A stretch of DNA of 61,976 nt from an uncultured Microbacteriaceae bacterium (GTDB lineage: Bacteria > Actinomycetota > Actinomycetes > Actinomycetales > Microbacteriaceae), in contig CAJAKC010000002.1 in the NCBI GenBank assembly GCA_903940225.1, forward strand, positions 1 through 61,976, read 5' to 3'. The notes beneath the pieces are model-generated. The model worked only from the letters and a program-made list of their open reading frames with translations, was not told where the DNA came from and searched no databases. This document shows positions 8,146 to 17,363 of this stretch, piece by piece. The position numbers and the translations under genes are program-made. Position 1 is the first letter of the stretch; each line of letters starts with the position of its first letter.

Positions 8146-10248
8146 TTAGTCGTCGTCGTCTTCGCCGGCGATGACATACGTCGCATTACGGGCGAGTCGA
8201 CGATCGTGATGGGCACGAACACGCGGTCGAACCGCGTCTCCGCGTCGAGCGTCTCCGGGAAGTGGTTTGCGGTCGAACGGATTGAATTTCTCCGCCGATT
8301 CCAGTCGCCACGGCACGAGAGTGACCATTACTCCGCGCACATACAAAAGGCGCTTCCTCATGCGGTTCGCGCGATGGTTGTGGAAGATGTGTTCCCACCA
8401 GTGGCCGACGATGAGTTTCGGCATGTACACCGATATCCGCTCGTTGCCCTTGCGGCGACGGTGTTCCTCAAGATATTCAATCAACGGTGCCGAGAACTCG
8501 CGGAACGGTGACTCGATGATCTTGAGTGGAACCTTTATTTTGTAGTCTTTCCATTCCGCCTTGAACGCCTCCGCGCGCACCGGGTCCACGGCGACGTGCA
8601 CGGCGTCCAGTCGCGTGTGCTTGCTGGACAGCGCGTAGTCAAGGGCCTTCATCTGTGGCTTATTCAATTTGTCCATCAACACGACCGCATAATCGCCACT
8701 CGCACCGAATTCGGTCGAATCGTCGAGTGCGATTTCCATTTCGATTGTCTTGTAGTAGCGGGACGTATTCCACATCACCCAATACAGCGGAATCGCGATG
8801 GCAAATACCAGCCAGGCGCCTTCTGCGAACTTGGTAATCGTGACAATGATGAGCACGACACCGGTCATTGTCGCGCCGACCCCATTGATGATGCGGCCAC
8901 TTCGCGCCTCACGAGGAGTAACGGAACCGTTGGCCAGTCCGCGCTTCCAGTGCCTCAGCATGCCGATTTGCCCCACCGTGAACGACGTGAACACGCCGAG
9001 GACATAGAGCTGGATCAGGCGCGTGACGTCGGCTTGGAAGATCAAAATCATCACAAGAGCCGCCGCGGCGAGCGACAGCATCCCGTTGGAATAGACCAAG
9101 CGGTCACCGCGGGTGAGCAACGATTTCGGCGCGAAGGAATCCTTGGCAAGGACAGACGAGAGCAGTGGGAATCCGTTGAAGGCCGTGTTGGCGGCGAGCA
9201 ACAAGACGGCGGCTGTAGCGGCCTGCAGGATGAAGAACATGATGGCGCCGTTGCCAAAGATCGCGATGCCGAGTTGAGCGATGACGGACAGTTGCGGACC
9301 GGCCGAGAACTGCGCGAGATCCGCTCCCGTCAGCTGCGCCTCCCCGCTTTCGATGTATCTCACTCCGGTCGTCAATCCGAAAAACACAATTCCGGCAAAC
9401 ATCGTGATGGCGGTGATTCCCATCCACGACATGGTGATTTGGGCATTTTTGGTCTTGGGCTCGCGGAACGCGGGGACACCGTTAGCGATTGCTTCGACCC
9501 CGGTGAGTGCCGCGGAACCCGATGCGAAGGCGCGAAGCAGGAGGAACACCAGGAGCAGAGGCGTCGTCTCCAGTTGCTGCTCGACGATGACGTCGTACCC
9601 GGCGCTCGGTGCGGTGAGGTCTTCGCCGAGGATCAACATGCGGTAAAAGCCCGTACCCAGCATGACGAAAACCGAGGCGATAAAGATATAGGTCGGAAGT
9701 GCAAAGGCAACGCCGGATTCGCGGATTCCGCGGAGGTTCACCGCGAGCAGGATGAGGACGAAACCGACTGCGATTTCGATCCGGAGTGGATCGAGTACAG
9801 GGAAAGCGGAGATGAGGTTATCGGTGCCGGATGAAATGGAAACCGCAACAGTCATGACGTAATCGATGAGGAGTGCACACGCGACCACGAGTGACGCGCG
9901 TTCGCCCAGGTTTGTCTTGGCCACTTCATAGTCGCCACCGCCCGAGGGATAGGCCTTGATGACCTTTCGATAACTGAGGACAACGACCGCAAGCAGCAGA
10001 ACAACGACGGCCGCGATCCACGGTGCGAATATCAGCGTTGAGACCCCACCGACAGCGCCGAGGGTCAGAATCAGCAACAGTTCTTGAGGGCCGTAGGCAA
10101 CAGATGAGAGCGGGTCGCTGGCAAAAATCGGGAGAGCGATTCTCTTCTGAAGGAGTTCCCCCTCGAGCTTCCGAGTCGACAGGGGTTTGCCGAGAAGAAT
10201 GCGCTTGCCAGTATGTTTTTCCGTCACGAAAGGCAAGCCTAGACCCAT
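8146..10248 (-). CDS. kimA: KimA-like high-affinity K+ (proton symport) transporter of the KUP/APC superfamily
   Basis: This protein of about 700 residues has twelve hydrophobic segments and a cytoplasmic C-terminal domain of about 200 residues. It would usually be labelled APC amino-acid permease. Its closest match that I recognise is Bacillus KimA (YdaO). Shared signatures are ASDPLSSVAYG at the first helix, YPSGGGDYEVAKTNLGE, DYVMTVAVSISSGTDN, and SALTGVEAIANGVPAF. The residues reported to line the K+ site of KimA (Asp and Tyr of the SSDALSSVAYG segment, Thr and Ser of the TVAVSIS segment, Thr of ALTGVEA) are all present. The C-terminal domain also matches (RISVYMPKLIVGHWWEHIFHNHRANRMRKRLL). 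The start overlaps the end of mmuM by 10 bases, so the two are co-transcribed; a GTG 21 bases downstream is an alternative. Confidence 0.82.
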   Translation of the reverse strand: MGLGLPFVTEKHTGKRILLGKPLSTRKLEGELLQKRIALPIFASDPLSSVAYGPQELLLILTLGAVGGVSTLIFAPWIAAVVVLLLAVVVLSYRKVIKAYPSGGGDYEVAKTNLGERASLVVACALLIDYVMTVAVSISSGTDNLISAFPVLDPLRIEIAVGFVLILLAVNLRGIRESGVAFALPTYIFIASVFVMLGTGFYRMLILGEDLTAPSAGYDVIVEQQLETTPLLLVFLLLRAFASGSAALTGVEAIANGVPAFREPKTKNAQITMSWMGITAITMFAGIVFFGLTTGVRYIESGEAQLTGADLAQFSAGPQLSVIAQLGIAIFGNGAIMFFILQAATAAVLLLAANTAFNGFPLLSSVLAKDSFAPKSLLTRGDRLVYSNGMLSLAAAALVMILIFQADVTRLIQLYVLGVFTSFTVGQIGMLRHWKRGLANGSVTPREARSGRIINGVGATMTGVVLIIVTITKFAEGAWLVFAIAIPLYWVMWNTSRYYKTIEMEIALDDSTEFGASGDYAVVLMDKLNKPQMKALDYALSSKHTRLDAVHVAVDPVRAEAFKAEWKDYKIKVPLKIIESPFREFSAPLIEYLEEHRRRKGNERISVYMPKLIVGHWWEHIFHNHRANRMRKRLLYVRGVMVTLVPWRLESAEKFNPFDRKPLPGDARRGDAVRPRVRAHHDRRLARNATYVIAGEDDDD

Positions 10249-11105
10249 TTTCGTAGCGACGAGATATCGCTGGCCCCGAACCCGCAACAGCCGCCAATGA
10301 GGATTGCGCCCGCGGAAATCCAGCGAGAAACATGCGCCTCACTGAGGTCATTTCCGCTTCCCTGCCATGTATCTGACGCCGCATCCCATTGCTTCCCGTG
10401 GTTGGGGTACACGACGTAAGGAACCGGCGAATCAATCGACTCGAGGGTCGGAGCGATGAACTCAATGGACGAACAGTTGATCCCGACAGCGACGGCAGAT
10501 TCTAATTCGGCGACTCGAGTGACTACCTCGCCCCACGGCGCTCCCCCGGCAATTCGACCGGGTTCGGTGACCGTGCACGACACCCACAACGGCATGTCGG
10601 GCGCTCGCTCGGACACGAGCGACAGAATGACGTCGATCTCGTCGAGATCGGGTTGTGTTTCAATGGCCAGCAAATCGGGTTCGGTTTCGAGCAGCACTTC
10701 GAGCCGACGCGCATGGAAATCGAGCAACGTTGACCGACTGACTCCATATGCTCCGCGGAACTCGGATCCATCTGACAATGACGCACCATATGGTCCGACC
10801 GACGCCGCAACGAGGGTTCCCTCGTCCGCTGCCATCCGTGCCGCGGAGGTCGAATTGTGTAGTGCGCGGATCGTGTCCGCTTCGTCCCAACCTGCGCTCC
10901 GGCAACCGTCGAACGAGAGTTGGTATGACCCCGTGATGAGCACGTCCGCCCCTCCCTCGACGAAGTCGCGGTGGGCTTGAGCGACCGCGTCAGGGTCGCT
11001 CATGAGCAAGTCACCCGTCCACAAGATTCCGCCGACAGCATGTCCGCGGGCCTCGAGCGCGGTCGACAGACCACCATCGAGGAGCAGAACAGGATTCTCG
11101 GTCAT
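10239..11105 (-). CDS. mmuM: homocysteine S-methyltransferase
   Basis: The 288-residue protein is a single-domain homocysteine methyltransferase (MmuM/YbgG type). It transfers a methyl group from S-methylmethionine or S-adenosylmethionine to homocysteine to make methionine. It shows the N-terminal LLLDGGLSTALEARG, the zinc-ligand cysteine in VGINCSS near residue 210, and the paired ligands of IGGCCGFGA near residue 272. All three expected cysteines are present. Two adjacent ATGs exist, and the second gives better spacing to GGAG. It is followed without a gap by the KimA-like gene and lies downstream of a permease gene with a hairpin in between. Confidence 0.9.
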   Translation of the reverse strand: MTENPVLLLDGGLSTALEARGHAVGGILWTGDLLMSDPDAVAQAHRDFVEGGADVLITGSYQLSFDGCRSAGWDEADTIRALHNSTSAARMAADEGTLVAASVGPYGASLSDGSEFRGAYGVSRSTLLDFHARRLEVLLETEPDLLAIETQPDLDEIDVILSLVSERAPDMPLWVSCTVTEPGRIAGGAPWGEVVTRVAELESAVAVGINCSSIEFIAPTLESIDSPVPYVVYPNHGKQWDAASDTWQGSGNDLSEAHVSRWISAGAILIGGCCGFGASDISSLRKWV

Positions 11106-11128
11106 CATCGCTCCAGCCTACGAAATGA

Positions 11129-11158
11129 CAGAGACGCCCGGTTTCCCGAGCGCCTCTG
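11129..11158 (-). terminator. hairpin terminator after the permease gene
   Basis: Nine-base arms (CAGAGGCGC and GCGTCTCTG on the minus strand, one G-U pair) enclose a 12-base loop just after the permease stop. The following T-tract is weak, so readthrough into mmuM is possible. Confidence 0.55.
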
Positions 11159-11176
11159 CCGTTGTAAAGGGATAGG

Positions 11177-12718
11177 TTACGACACCATGTCGCGAACGAT
11201 CTCCTTGTTTTCTGACTTGATCGACGCGGCAACGATGTAGCCGATGACCGCGGTGATGAATGGTGAGAGCACAAGAACCCAACCGAGTTCGTTGAGCTGC
11301 CACGCGCTTTCCGGCAACGACGGGTCGACGCCTTCGGGAACGGTTCCGGCCAACAGGTTGAACCGGGCCATGACCAGGTAAACGCCACCCGCGAGAAGAA
11401 CCGCGGATCCGAGCGGTGCAATGACCGAGTTCCACAGGTTGCCGCCGCCTTCTTTCCGGAAGTAGCGGAAGATCGCGAGGGAAACCAGAACCTCGACGAA
11501 CATGACGGCCACAGCCGTGATGGACGACATCCAGAAGAAGAGGTTGAGGACCGGGTCGAGATTCATCACAACGAACGTCACCATGACGGCCATCGCGAGC
11601 ACCGACGTCGCGTAAACACCGAGTCGAGGTGCACCGCGACCGTTGACGCTTCCGAACGACTTAGGCAGGACTCCGCCGCGACCCATCGCGAAGAAGTACC
11701 GTGCCGACGCGTTCTGGAATGCGAGAAGACCGGCGAAGAGGCTGGAGATCACGAGGATTTCCATGACCACGACGAGGTCGGGGCTCACATACGTTGCAGC
11801 GAGGTCGAAGAGCATTCCAGCGGGGTTCGCGAGAGGTGCTCCGTCGACTGCGGTCACGTTGAGGATCGCCGCGACGAGAGCGGGCATTTCGCCGCCAGCG
11901 CCGTCATCGACCATCCCGGTTCCGTAACCAGTCACCATTGCAAGCGAAACGATCGCAAAGAGTCCCGTGATGATTCCGATTGCCCAGTAGGTCGCACGAG
12001 GAACGGTGCGCTTGGGGTCGGACGATTCCTCACCGTAGATGGCCGTTGCTTCGAACCCGATGAACGAGGCGAATGCGAAGGCGATGGCGATACCGGCAGC
12101 ACCGGTGATTCCGCCCGCAAGAATCGCGGTGGGGTCGAACGATGCTACGAGGTTGACGCCACCGTCGGGTCCGCCGTTGACGAGGATTGCGACGGCAACG
12201 GTAAGGAGCGAGAGGACCTCGAGAACGAGGAAGACTCCGAGCACCTTCGCGCCGATATCAACCGACAGGAGGGAGAGCGCGGTGACAATTGCCCAGGCAA
12301 GTCCCGACCAAACGAGCCACGGAAGATCGATGCCGTATCCGGCCATCGTTCCGGCGACGAGGCCGCCGAAGAATCCGTAAATGGCCAGTTGAATCGTCAC
12401 GTAGGCGAGGATCGAGGTGAACGCCGAGGCGACACCCATGTTGGTTCCCAAGCCACGTCCAACGAACGCAAAGAAGGCACCGGTGTTGGTCACCTTGTGG
12501 CTCATCGCGGCGTAACCGACGCTGAAGAGCAGCAGGGTGAGACCAACCGCGAGGTAGGTGCCGGGAACGGCGGCGCCGTTTCCGACGAGCATTGCGACCG
12601 GTACTGCACCGGTCATGCCCACGAGTGGCGCTGACGCGGCCACGACGAAGAACACGATTCCGAAGATTCCGAGACGACCCTTACGAAGGGTTGTGCCGGA
12701 CTTAGATTCTGTTGACAT
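11177..12718 (-). CDS. APC-family amino acid/amine permease
   Basis: This 513-residue transporter has twelve hydrophobic helices. The N-terminal signature GIVFFVVAASAPLVGMTGAVPVA and the helix-6 motif SFIGFEATAIYGEESSDPKRTVPRATYWA belong to the APC superfamily branch that carries amino acids and amines. The ATG has a clear GAGGAG ribosome site nine bases upstream. An in-frame extension would run another 1,100 bases upstream but overlaps a better-supported gene on the other strand, so I discard it. It is divergent from the acetoacetate-decarboxylase-like gene and sits at the edge of the amine/aromatic island, so it probably imports that substrate. Confidence 0.9.
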   Translation of the reverse strand: MSTESKSGTTLRKGRLGIFGIVFFVVAASAPLVGMTGAVPVAMLVGNGAAVPGTYLAVGLTLLLFSVGYAAMSHKVTNTGAFFAFVGRGLGTNMGVASAFTSILAYVTIQLAIYGFFGGLVAGTMAGYGIDLPWLVWSGLAWAIVTALSLLSVDIGAKVLGVFLVLEVLSLLTVAVAILVNGGPDGGVNLVASFDPTAILAGGITGAAGIAIAFAFASFIGFEATAIYGEESSDPKRTVPRATYWAIGIITGLFAIVSLAMVTGYGTGMVDDGAGGEMPALVAAILNVTAVDGAPLANPAGMLFDLAATYVSPDLVVVMEILVISSLFAGLLAFQNASARYFFAMGRGGVLPKSFGSVNGRGAPRLGVYATSVLAMAVMVTFVVMNLDPVLNLFFWMSSITAVAVMFVEVLVSLAIFRYFRKEGGGNLWNSVIAPLGSAVLLAGGVYLVMARFNLLAGTVPEGVDPSLPESAWQLNELGWVLVLSPFITAVIGYIVAASIKSENKEIVRDMVS

Positions 12719-12898
12719 GTGTAGTTTCTCCTCATTGAGTGCGAACACAAATCGTTCATATCCGAACGACTTAAGACAAGAGTGCCGAAGTTTCTGCTCA
12801 AGGTCAAGTATTTTGACGGGATTTGTTCGATGGCATTTCTGCCAAATTTGTGGCGCGAAGCACTTTATTCGGACACGAATGATTGGTACGGTATCCCC

Positions 12899-13711
12899 AT
12901 GAGCGAATTGCACGGATTCTTTCCCCCTTTGACGCCCACCGGCAAGAGCACCCTGATGCCCACGATGCCCTGGTACTACTCGGGCACGCTTCTGACCGTC
13001 GAGTACCGCACCGACCCCGCGAACGTTCGCGCGATTCTTCCGCCCGAACTCGACCTCGCCGCGGATGACCCGGGCGCTGTCGCCTTCATCTGGGCGGACT
13101 GGCAGTCGTGCAGTGAAGGTGGCGCCGAACTTCTCGATCCCGTGCGCTCTCAATACCTCGAAGCGTTCGTCGTCGTTCGTTGTCAATATGAAGGCGTTAC
13201 CTACAGCCGCTGTGTCGCCATCTGGGTGACAAAAGATTTTGCCATCGCCCGTGGCTGGTTCCAGGGGTACCCCAAGAAGCTCGGCAACATCGCCGTCACG
13301 CGCATCTTCAACCACGGCAAGGCCAGCCCTCGCCTCGAAAACGGAGCGAAGCTCGGTGCGAGCGTTGCGGCGTACGACCACCGTCTCGCATCCGCCGTTG
13401 TCACCCTGCGCGAACCCGCCGAGACAAACGGTTTCGTCAACGGTCACAAGATGCTGCACTCCAGGTTCATGCCCTCCATCACGCCGGGCTTGGGGAATTC
13501 GCTCGACCAACTGATCGCGATGGGTGGCGTTGACGCCGACCTCGGTCAGCCGTGGAAGGGCGACGCCGAACTGCACCTCTCTGATTCCCAGTGGGACGAA
13601 CTCGATTCCCTCCTCCCCGTGAAGGAAATCATCGCGGGGTATTACCGCGAGGTCGGTGTGACTTTCAATGGCGGTGCGCTCATCGCCGACAGTTCCAATC
13701 CATCGATTTAG
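12899..13711 (+). CDS. acetoacetate decarboxylase family protein
   Basis: The 270-residue protein matches the acetoacetate decarboxylase superfamily. It has MPWYYSGTLLTVEYRTDP and AILPPELDLAADDPG near the N-terminus. The active-site segment GWFQGYPKKLGNI (about residue 120) carries the Schiff-base lysine pair of the family. Family members decarboxylate or act as aldolase-dehydratases on beta- or alpha-keto acids. No strong Shine-Dalgarno sequence precedes the ATG, so it may be leaderless. It shares a divergent promoter region with the permease and ends at a strong bidirectional terminator shared with the glutamine-synthetase-like gene. Confidence 0.8.
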   Translation: MSELHGFFPPLTPTGKSTLMPTMPWYYSGTLLTVEYRTDPANVRAILPPELDLAADDPGAVAFIWADWQSCSEGGAELLDPVRSQYLEAFVVVRCQYEGVTYSRCVAIWVTKDFAIARGWFQGYPKKLGNIAVTRIFNHGKASPRLENGAKLGASVAAYDHRLASAVVTLREPAETNGFVNGHKMLHSRFMPSITPGLGNSLDQLIAMGGVDADLGQPWKGDAELHLSDSQWDELDSLLPVKEIIAGYYREVGVTFNGGALIADSSNPSI

Positions 13712-13726
13712 CTCAGTGGGTGAACA

Positions 13727-13758
13727 ACTGCGGCCCCCGATTCGTCGGGGGCCGCAGT
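13727..13758. terminator. bidirectional terminator
   Basis: Perfect 14-base arms (ACTGCGGCCCCCGA / TCGGGGGCCGCAGT) close a TTCG loop between two convergent genes. This is one of the strongest hairpins in the window. Confidence 0.88.
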
Positions 13759-13772
13759 CGTTCGATGCCGGT

Positions 13773-15125
13773 TTAGAACTCTTCGATGTACTCGTCGAGT
13801 TCCCACTGCGTGACGATTCGATCGTCCGAGGCGCTGTGCACTTGCTGGTAGCGGGCAATCTCGTCGCGCTTCATCGCGAGGAATACCCCAACCAACTCCG
13901 GCGCTAGCTGGTCGTGCAGGTTCGCGTTCGCTTCGAGTGCATCGAGGGCTTCCGTAAACGTTGCCGGAAGAATCGGTGCGTCCTCGTTGTCGTAGGCCAT
14001 TCCGACGGCGTCATCGGGGCACGGTAGTTTGCGCGTAATTCCGTCAAGTGCTGCGGCAAGTACCCCCGCGATGACGAGGTAAGGGTTCGCGGCGCCGTCA
14101 CCCACTCGAACCTCGAGGCGAGTTCCGCCACCGCGCTCTGGCGGCACGCGAACCATGCACGAACGATTGTCGTATCCCCAGTTCGCGCGGTACGGAGCAA
14201 GGGTGTCCGGACCGAGTCGCTTGAACGCGTTCACCGTCGGGTTGGTCAGTGCGGTCAGGGCTGCGGCGTTCGCGGTGACACCGGCGATCATTGCTCGGGC
14301 GGTGTCGGACAAATTGCCCTTGCCGTCGTGCATCACGCTGGTGCCCTTCATGTCGGTCACCGAGAAGTGAAGGTGGAACCCGCTTCCGCCCTCGTCGTTC
14401 CAGGGCTTACCCATGAACGTCGCGTGCTGTCCCGTTCGATGAACGACATCCTTGATGGCCGTCTTGAACAAGAACGTGCGATCAGCGGCGTCGAGAGCTT
14501 CGGAGTGCCACAGGTTGATCTCGTATTGGCTGGGGCTGAATTCGTGGTTGCCCGCAAACACTCCGATGTCCATCTGGTCGAGCATTCGCATGAGGTGGAG
14601 GAATGTGCCGTTCGGGTCCACGAGGGCACCGGTGGTGTAGACCCGACCCGTCTGCGACAGGCTGCGTTCGAATCCGCCACCGACGAGTCTGTTGGCGATG
14701 TAAAACTCGAGCTCGGGGCCGACGACGGGCTTGAGTCCGATCGCGTGATAGCTCTCTACGACCTTGCGCAATACTTCACGCGGCGAAAACATGTTCGCCG
14801 TTCCATCCGGCTTCAGTGAGTCGATGACGACGTACGCAACGCCCGGCTCCCACGGCATCGGTGTAATCGTCTCGGGGTCGAGTTGACCGACCATGTCTTG
14901 CAGTCCATCGGCAGCGATGTTGCCGGCATCAATCACGTCTCCGCGGGTGTTGGTGACCCAGACACCTTCGCAGAACGCGGGTCCGTTCTCCGCTGATTTT
15001 TCCAGTTGGCTGACGAGGACGTCTTTTGAACGACAAACACCGATGACGTCGGAATAGACGAATCGCAGGACATCGATCCCGCGCGATTGCAGGTCGGCCT
15101 TGATGGCCTTGAGGTTGTGCTTCAT
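13773..15125 (-). CDS. glutamine synthetase-like gamma-glutamylamide/polyamine synthetase
   Basis: The 450-residue enzyme has the GS catalytic fold: ELEFYI near residue 130, the NHEFSPSQYEINLWH segment near 190, FMGKPWNDEGGSGFHLHFSV near 240, NRSCMVRVPPE near 320, and TRLEVRVGDGAANPYL near 335. It lacks the adenylylation-loop context of housekeeping GlnA and resembles GlnA3/GlnA4, PuuA and TdnQ/AtdA1. Those enzymes ligate glutamate to amines such as polyamines, ethanolamine or aniline using ATP. The ATG has an ideal AAGGAG. It is divergent (98 bases) from a class I amidotransferase gene, a typical pairing in gamma-glutamyl amine catabolism. Confidence 0.88.
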   Translation of the reverse strand: MKHNLKAIKADLQSRGIDVLRFVYSDVIGVCRSKDVLVSQLEKSAENGPAFCEGVWVTNTRGDVIDAGNIAADGLQDMVGQLDPETITPMPWEPGVAYVVIDSLKPDGTANMFSPREVLRKVVESYHAIGLKPVVGPELEFYIANRLVGGGFERSLSQTGRVYTTGALVDPNGTFLHLMRMLDQMDIGVFAGNHEFSPSQYEINLWHSEALDAADRTFLFKTAIKDVVHRTGQHATFMGKPWNDEGGSGFHLHFSVTDMKGTSVMHDGKGNLSDTARAMIAGVTANAAALTALTNPTVNAFKRLGPDTLAPYRANWGYDNRSCMVRVPPERGGGTRLEVRVGDGAANPYLVIAGVLAAALDGITRKLPCPDDAVGMAYDNEDAPILPATFTEALDALEANANLHDQLAPELVGVFLAMKRDEIARYQQVHSASDDRIVTQWELDEYIEEF

Positions 15126-15223
15126 TGCAACTCCTTGACTGGTCAAGTTCCCGAACTACTTCGTTAGGGCTCAAACGAAATACTAATATGGTGTCACGCC
15201 AGAATGGAAGCGGAGGACGAGAA

Positions 15224-15928
15224 ATGAAAGCTCTTTTTATTCAACACGACCATGTTTCGCCGCCCGGTCCGGTCGCGGAACGTTTGCAGCACCACGGATA
15301 CGACATCGTGGAAACGCTCGTCGTACCCGAAACAAACTTCCGTGACCCCAACGTGGCGTTCGAATTCCCGCCCCTCGACGACTACGACCTCATCATCCCC
15401 CTCGGCGCACCCTGGGGGGCATGGGACGACGCCTGCATCGGAAATTGGCTCATCCCCGAAGTCGACTGGATCCGTGAGGCCGTAACGAGCGGCAAGCCCG
15501 TTCTCGGAATTTGCTTCGGCGGTCAGCTCGTCGCACGCGCGATGGGTGGTTCCGTTGCGCCTGGTCCGATGCACGAAATTGGCTGGACCTATATCTGGAG
15601 CGACCGACCCGACATCGTCGGCAACGGTCCGTGGTTCCAATTCCACTACGACCGTTGGATGGTTCCACCCGGCGCGGTCGAAATCGCTCGGTCACCGATT
15701 GCGTCGCAAGCCTTCATCATCAATCGAACCCTCGCCCTGCAGTTCCACCCCGAGCTGACATCCGACGCGCTGGACAGCTGGCTGGTCTGGGGCGGCGACG
15801 ACGAAGTGGAAAAGGTCGGCCAGGACCCGGCCGTTCTGCTCGCGCAGACGAAAGCCGAGGACGCTGCCGCACAGCAGCGAACTTTTGACCTGATCGACAA
15901 CTTCATCGAAAAGGTCGTCAAGACCTAA
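15224..15928 (+). CDS. class I glutamine amidotransferase-like protein (GMP synthase-like), probable gamma-glutamyl hydrolase
   Basis: The 234-residue protein is a stand-alone GATase class I domain. The nucleophile elbow is PVLGICFGGQ (Cys near residue 92) and the catalytic His-Glu pair is in LQFHPE near residue 172. No synthetase partner domain is attached. Similar free-standing domains (TdnT/AtdA2) accompany the glutamine-synthetase-like enzyme in aniline operons. By analogy it could cleave or transfer the gamma-glutamyl group made by the adjacent synthetase. The start has GGAGG at good spacing. It ends exactly where the convergent P450 gene ends. Confidence 0.87.
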   Translation: MKALFIQHDHVSPPGPVAERLQHHGYDIVETLVVPETNFRDPNVAFEFPPLDDYDLIIPLGAPWGAWDDACIGNWLIPEVDWIREAVTSGKPVLGICFGGQLVARAMGGSVAPGPMHEIGWTYIWSDRPDIVGNGPWFQFHYDRWMVPPGAVEIARSPIASQAFIINRTLALQFHPELTSDALDSWLVWGGDDEVEKVGQDPAVLLAQTKAEDAAAQQRTFDLIDNFIEKVVKT

Positions 15929-17176
15929 CTAGCGAAGAACTACCTTCACCGGCATGCGCTTGATGCCGTGAACGAAGTTCGACCGCAAAAAGTCGATCGA
16001 CCCAGTTCGTTCGACGTGGTCGACGCGATTGATGAGGTCCTCGAACATCACGCGCAGTTCGATGCGCGCGAGAGCGTTGCCGAGGCACATGTGGGGTCCG
16101 CCGCGGCCGAACGTCATGTGTTCGTTCGGGTTTCGCGTCACGTCCAACACGTTGGGTCGGTCAAACACGGTGTCGTCACGGTTTCCCGAGGCGAACCACG
16201 TGACAACCTTTTCGCCCGCCTTGATTTTCTGGCCGTTGATTTCGGTGTCTTTCGTTGCCGTGCGACGGAAGTGGTAGACGGGACTCGCGTAACGCAGGAA
16301 TTCCTCCACCGCCCACGGAATCGCACCGGGGTTTTCTTGCAAATAGGCAAGTTGGTCGGGGTTGTTCATGAGGTTGTTCATGGTGTGAGTAATGGTGTGG
16401 CGCGTCGTTTCGTTTCCGGCAACGACGAGCAGCAGGAAGTTCGTGTGGAAGTCGCGTTCGCTGAGCGGGACGCCATCCGACATTTCCTTGTTCACCATTA
16501 CGGAAACCAGGTCGATTCCGTCCTTTCCGCGACGCTCCTTCGCCAGCGCGTCGCCGTACGCGAACACCTCCAGCGCGGCGGGCGAGCGGAACGGGACGAG
16601 CCGGTACTTCTCGCTCTCGGGGTCGGAAATGAGTACGTCGGCGTGTTCCGGGTCGTCGAACCCGACCATGCGGTTTCCCCAATTGATGAGCTGGCCGGTG
16701 TCCTCTTCGGGAACATCGAGCAGTTTCGCCAGCACCTGGATCGGGAAGTCTTCCGACACCTGCGAGACGAAGTCGAACTCGCCCTGACCGAACGCGTTGT
16801 CGAGGGTCTGCGCGGTCAGTCCGCGCAGGAAGTTCTCGTACCGGGCAACGGAAGCCGGAGTGAATTCGCCCTGCAAAAGTCGGCGCAGCGCTCGGTGGCG
16901 GTGCCCGTCCGTCTCTAGCAGAGACCGTCGCGCTTCCTCTTGTTCTGCGTCAACCTCTTCGAGGTTGGTGAACCGTTCGCTCGTGAATGTCTCGGCGTCA
17001 CGAAGAACGCGGACAATATCGTGGTAACGCGTGACCGCCCAGAATCCGCTGTTTTCGCCCTCTTCGGGGTTCCAGTGAACGGGCGAATTCGCGCGCAGTT
17101 CCGCGAACGCCTCCCAGGGGGCGCCGTTCTGGAACAGGTCGAGGTTACTCAGGTTGATGTCGGTGGCTGTGACCAT
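15929..17176 (-). CDS. cytochrome P450
   Basis: This 415-residue soluble bacterial P450 has the oxygen-activation I-helix motif AGNETTRH near residue 247, the K-helix ExxR in EEFLRYASP near 288, and the heme loop TFGRGGPHMCLGNALA with the thiolate Cys at residue 364. The heme-loop style (GRGGPHxCLGNALARxEL) resembles the CYP125/CYP142/CYP108 neighbourhood. The substrate cannot be read from this. A GAGGAG site precedes the ATG. Its likely electron donors, a P450-type ferredoxin and an FAD ferredoxin reductase, are encoded 5 kb away in the divergent operon, which makes a complete class I system. The MarR gene is divergent. Confidence 0.93.
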   Translation of the reverse strand: MVTATDINLSNLDLFQNGAPWEAFAELRANSPVHWNPEEGENSGFWAVTRYHDIVRVLRDAETFTSERFTNLEEVDAEQEEARRSLLETDGHRHRALRRLLQGEFTPASVARYENFLRGLTAQTLDNAFGQGEFDFVSQVSEDFPIQVLAKLLDVPEEDTGQLINWGNRMVGFDDPEHADVLISDPESEKYRLVPFRSPAALEVFAYGDALAKERRGKDGIDLVSVMVNKEMSDGVPLSERDFHTNFLLLVVAGNETTRHTITHTMNNLMNNPDQLAYLQENPGAIPWAVEEFLRYASPVYHFRRTATKDTEINGQKIKAGEKVVTWFASGNRDDTVFDRPNVLDVTRNPNEHMTFGRGGPHMCLGNALARIELRVMFEDLINRVDHVERTGSIDFLRSNFVHGIKRMPVKVVLR

Positions 17177-17363
17177 CGGGGACTCCTCATCGAGTTCGTT
17201 CGGGGGCTAACAATCTCACCATACTCTTTCCGTCACAAAAATCCAGAGGCGAAATCGAAAAAATCTATGACCACGGTTTGAAGGAGTGAACGGCACGGCT
17301 GCGCGAATTCGACACCAATGCGAGAGAATCGATTGGGTACGAACGATTTGAGGAGGCGACACC

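Noticed and set aside
8596-9834. Long plus-strand reading frame opposite the KimA-like gene
   Set aside because: Composition is that of an antisense shadow with no recognisable domain; the minus-strand gene is strongly conserved.
10239-11176. A c-di-AMP (ydaO) riboswitch ahead of the KimA-like gene
   Set aside because: The region directly upstream is coding (mmuM), leaving no room for a leader; no riboswitch-like structure is seen.
11177-13858. A single 893-residue permease reading frame extending upstream of the chosen start
   Set aside because: The extension overlaps the conserved acetoacetate-decarboxylase-like gene on the other strand, lacks similarity, and a strong ribosome site precedes the internal ATG.
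15968-16918. 316-residue plus-strand reading frame opposite the P450
   Set aside because: No domain; the P450 on the minus strand has all the hallmark motifs.
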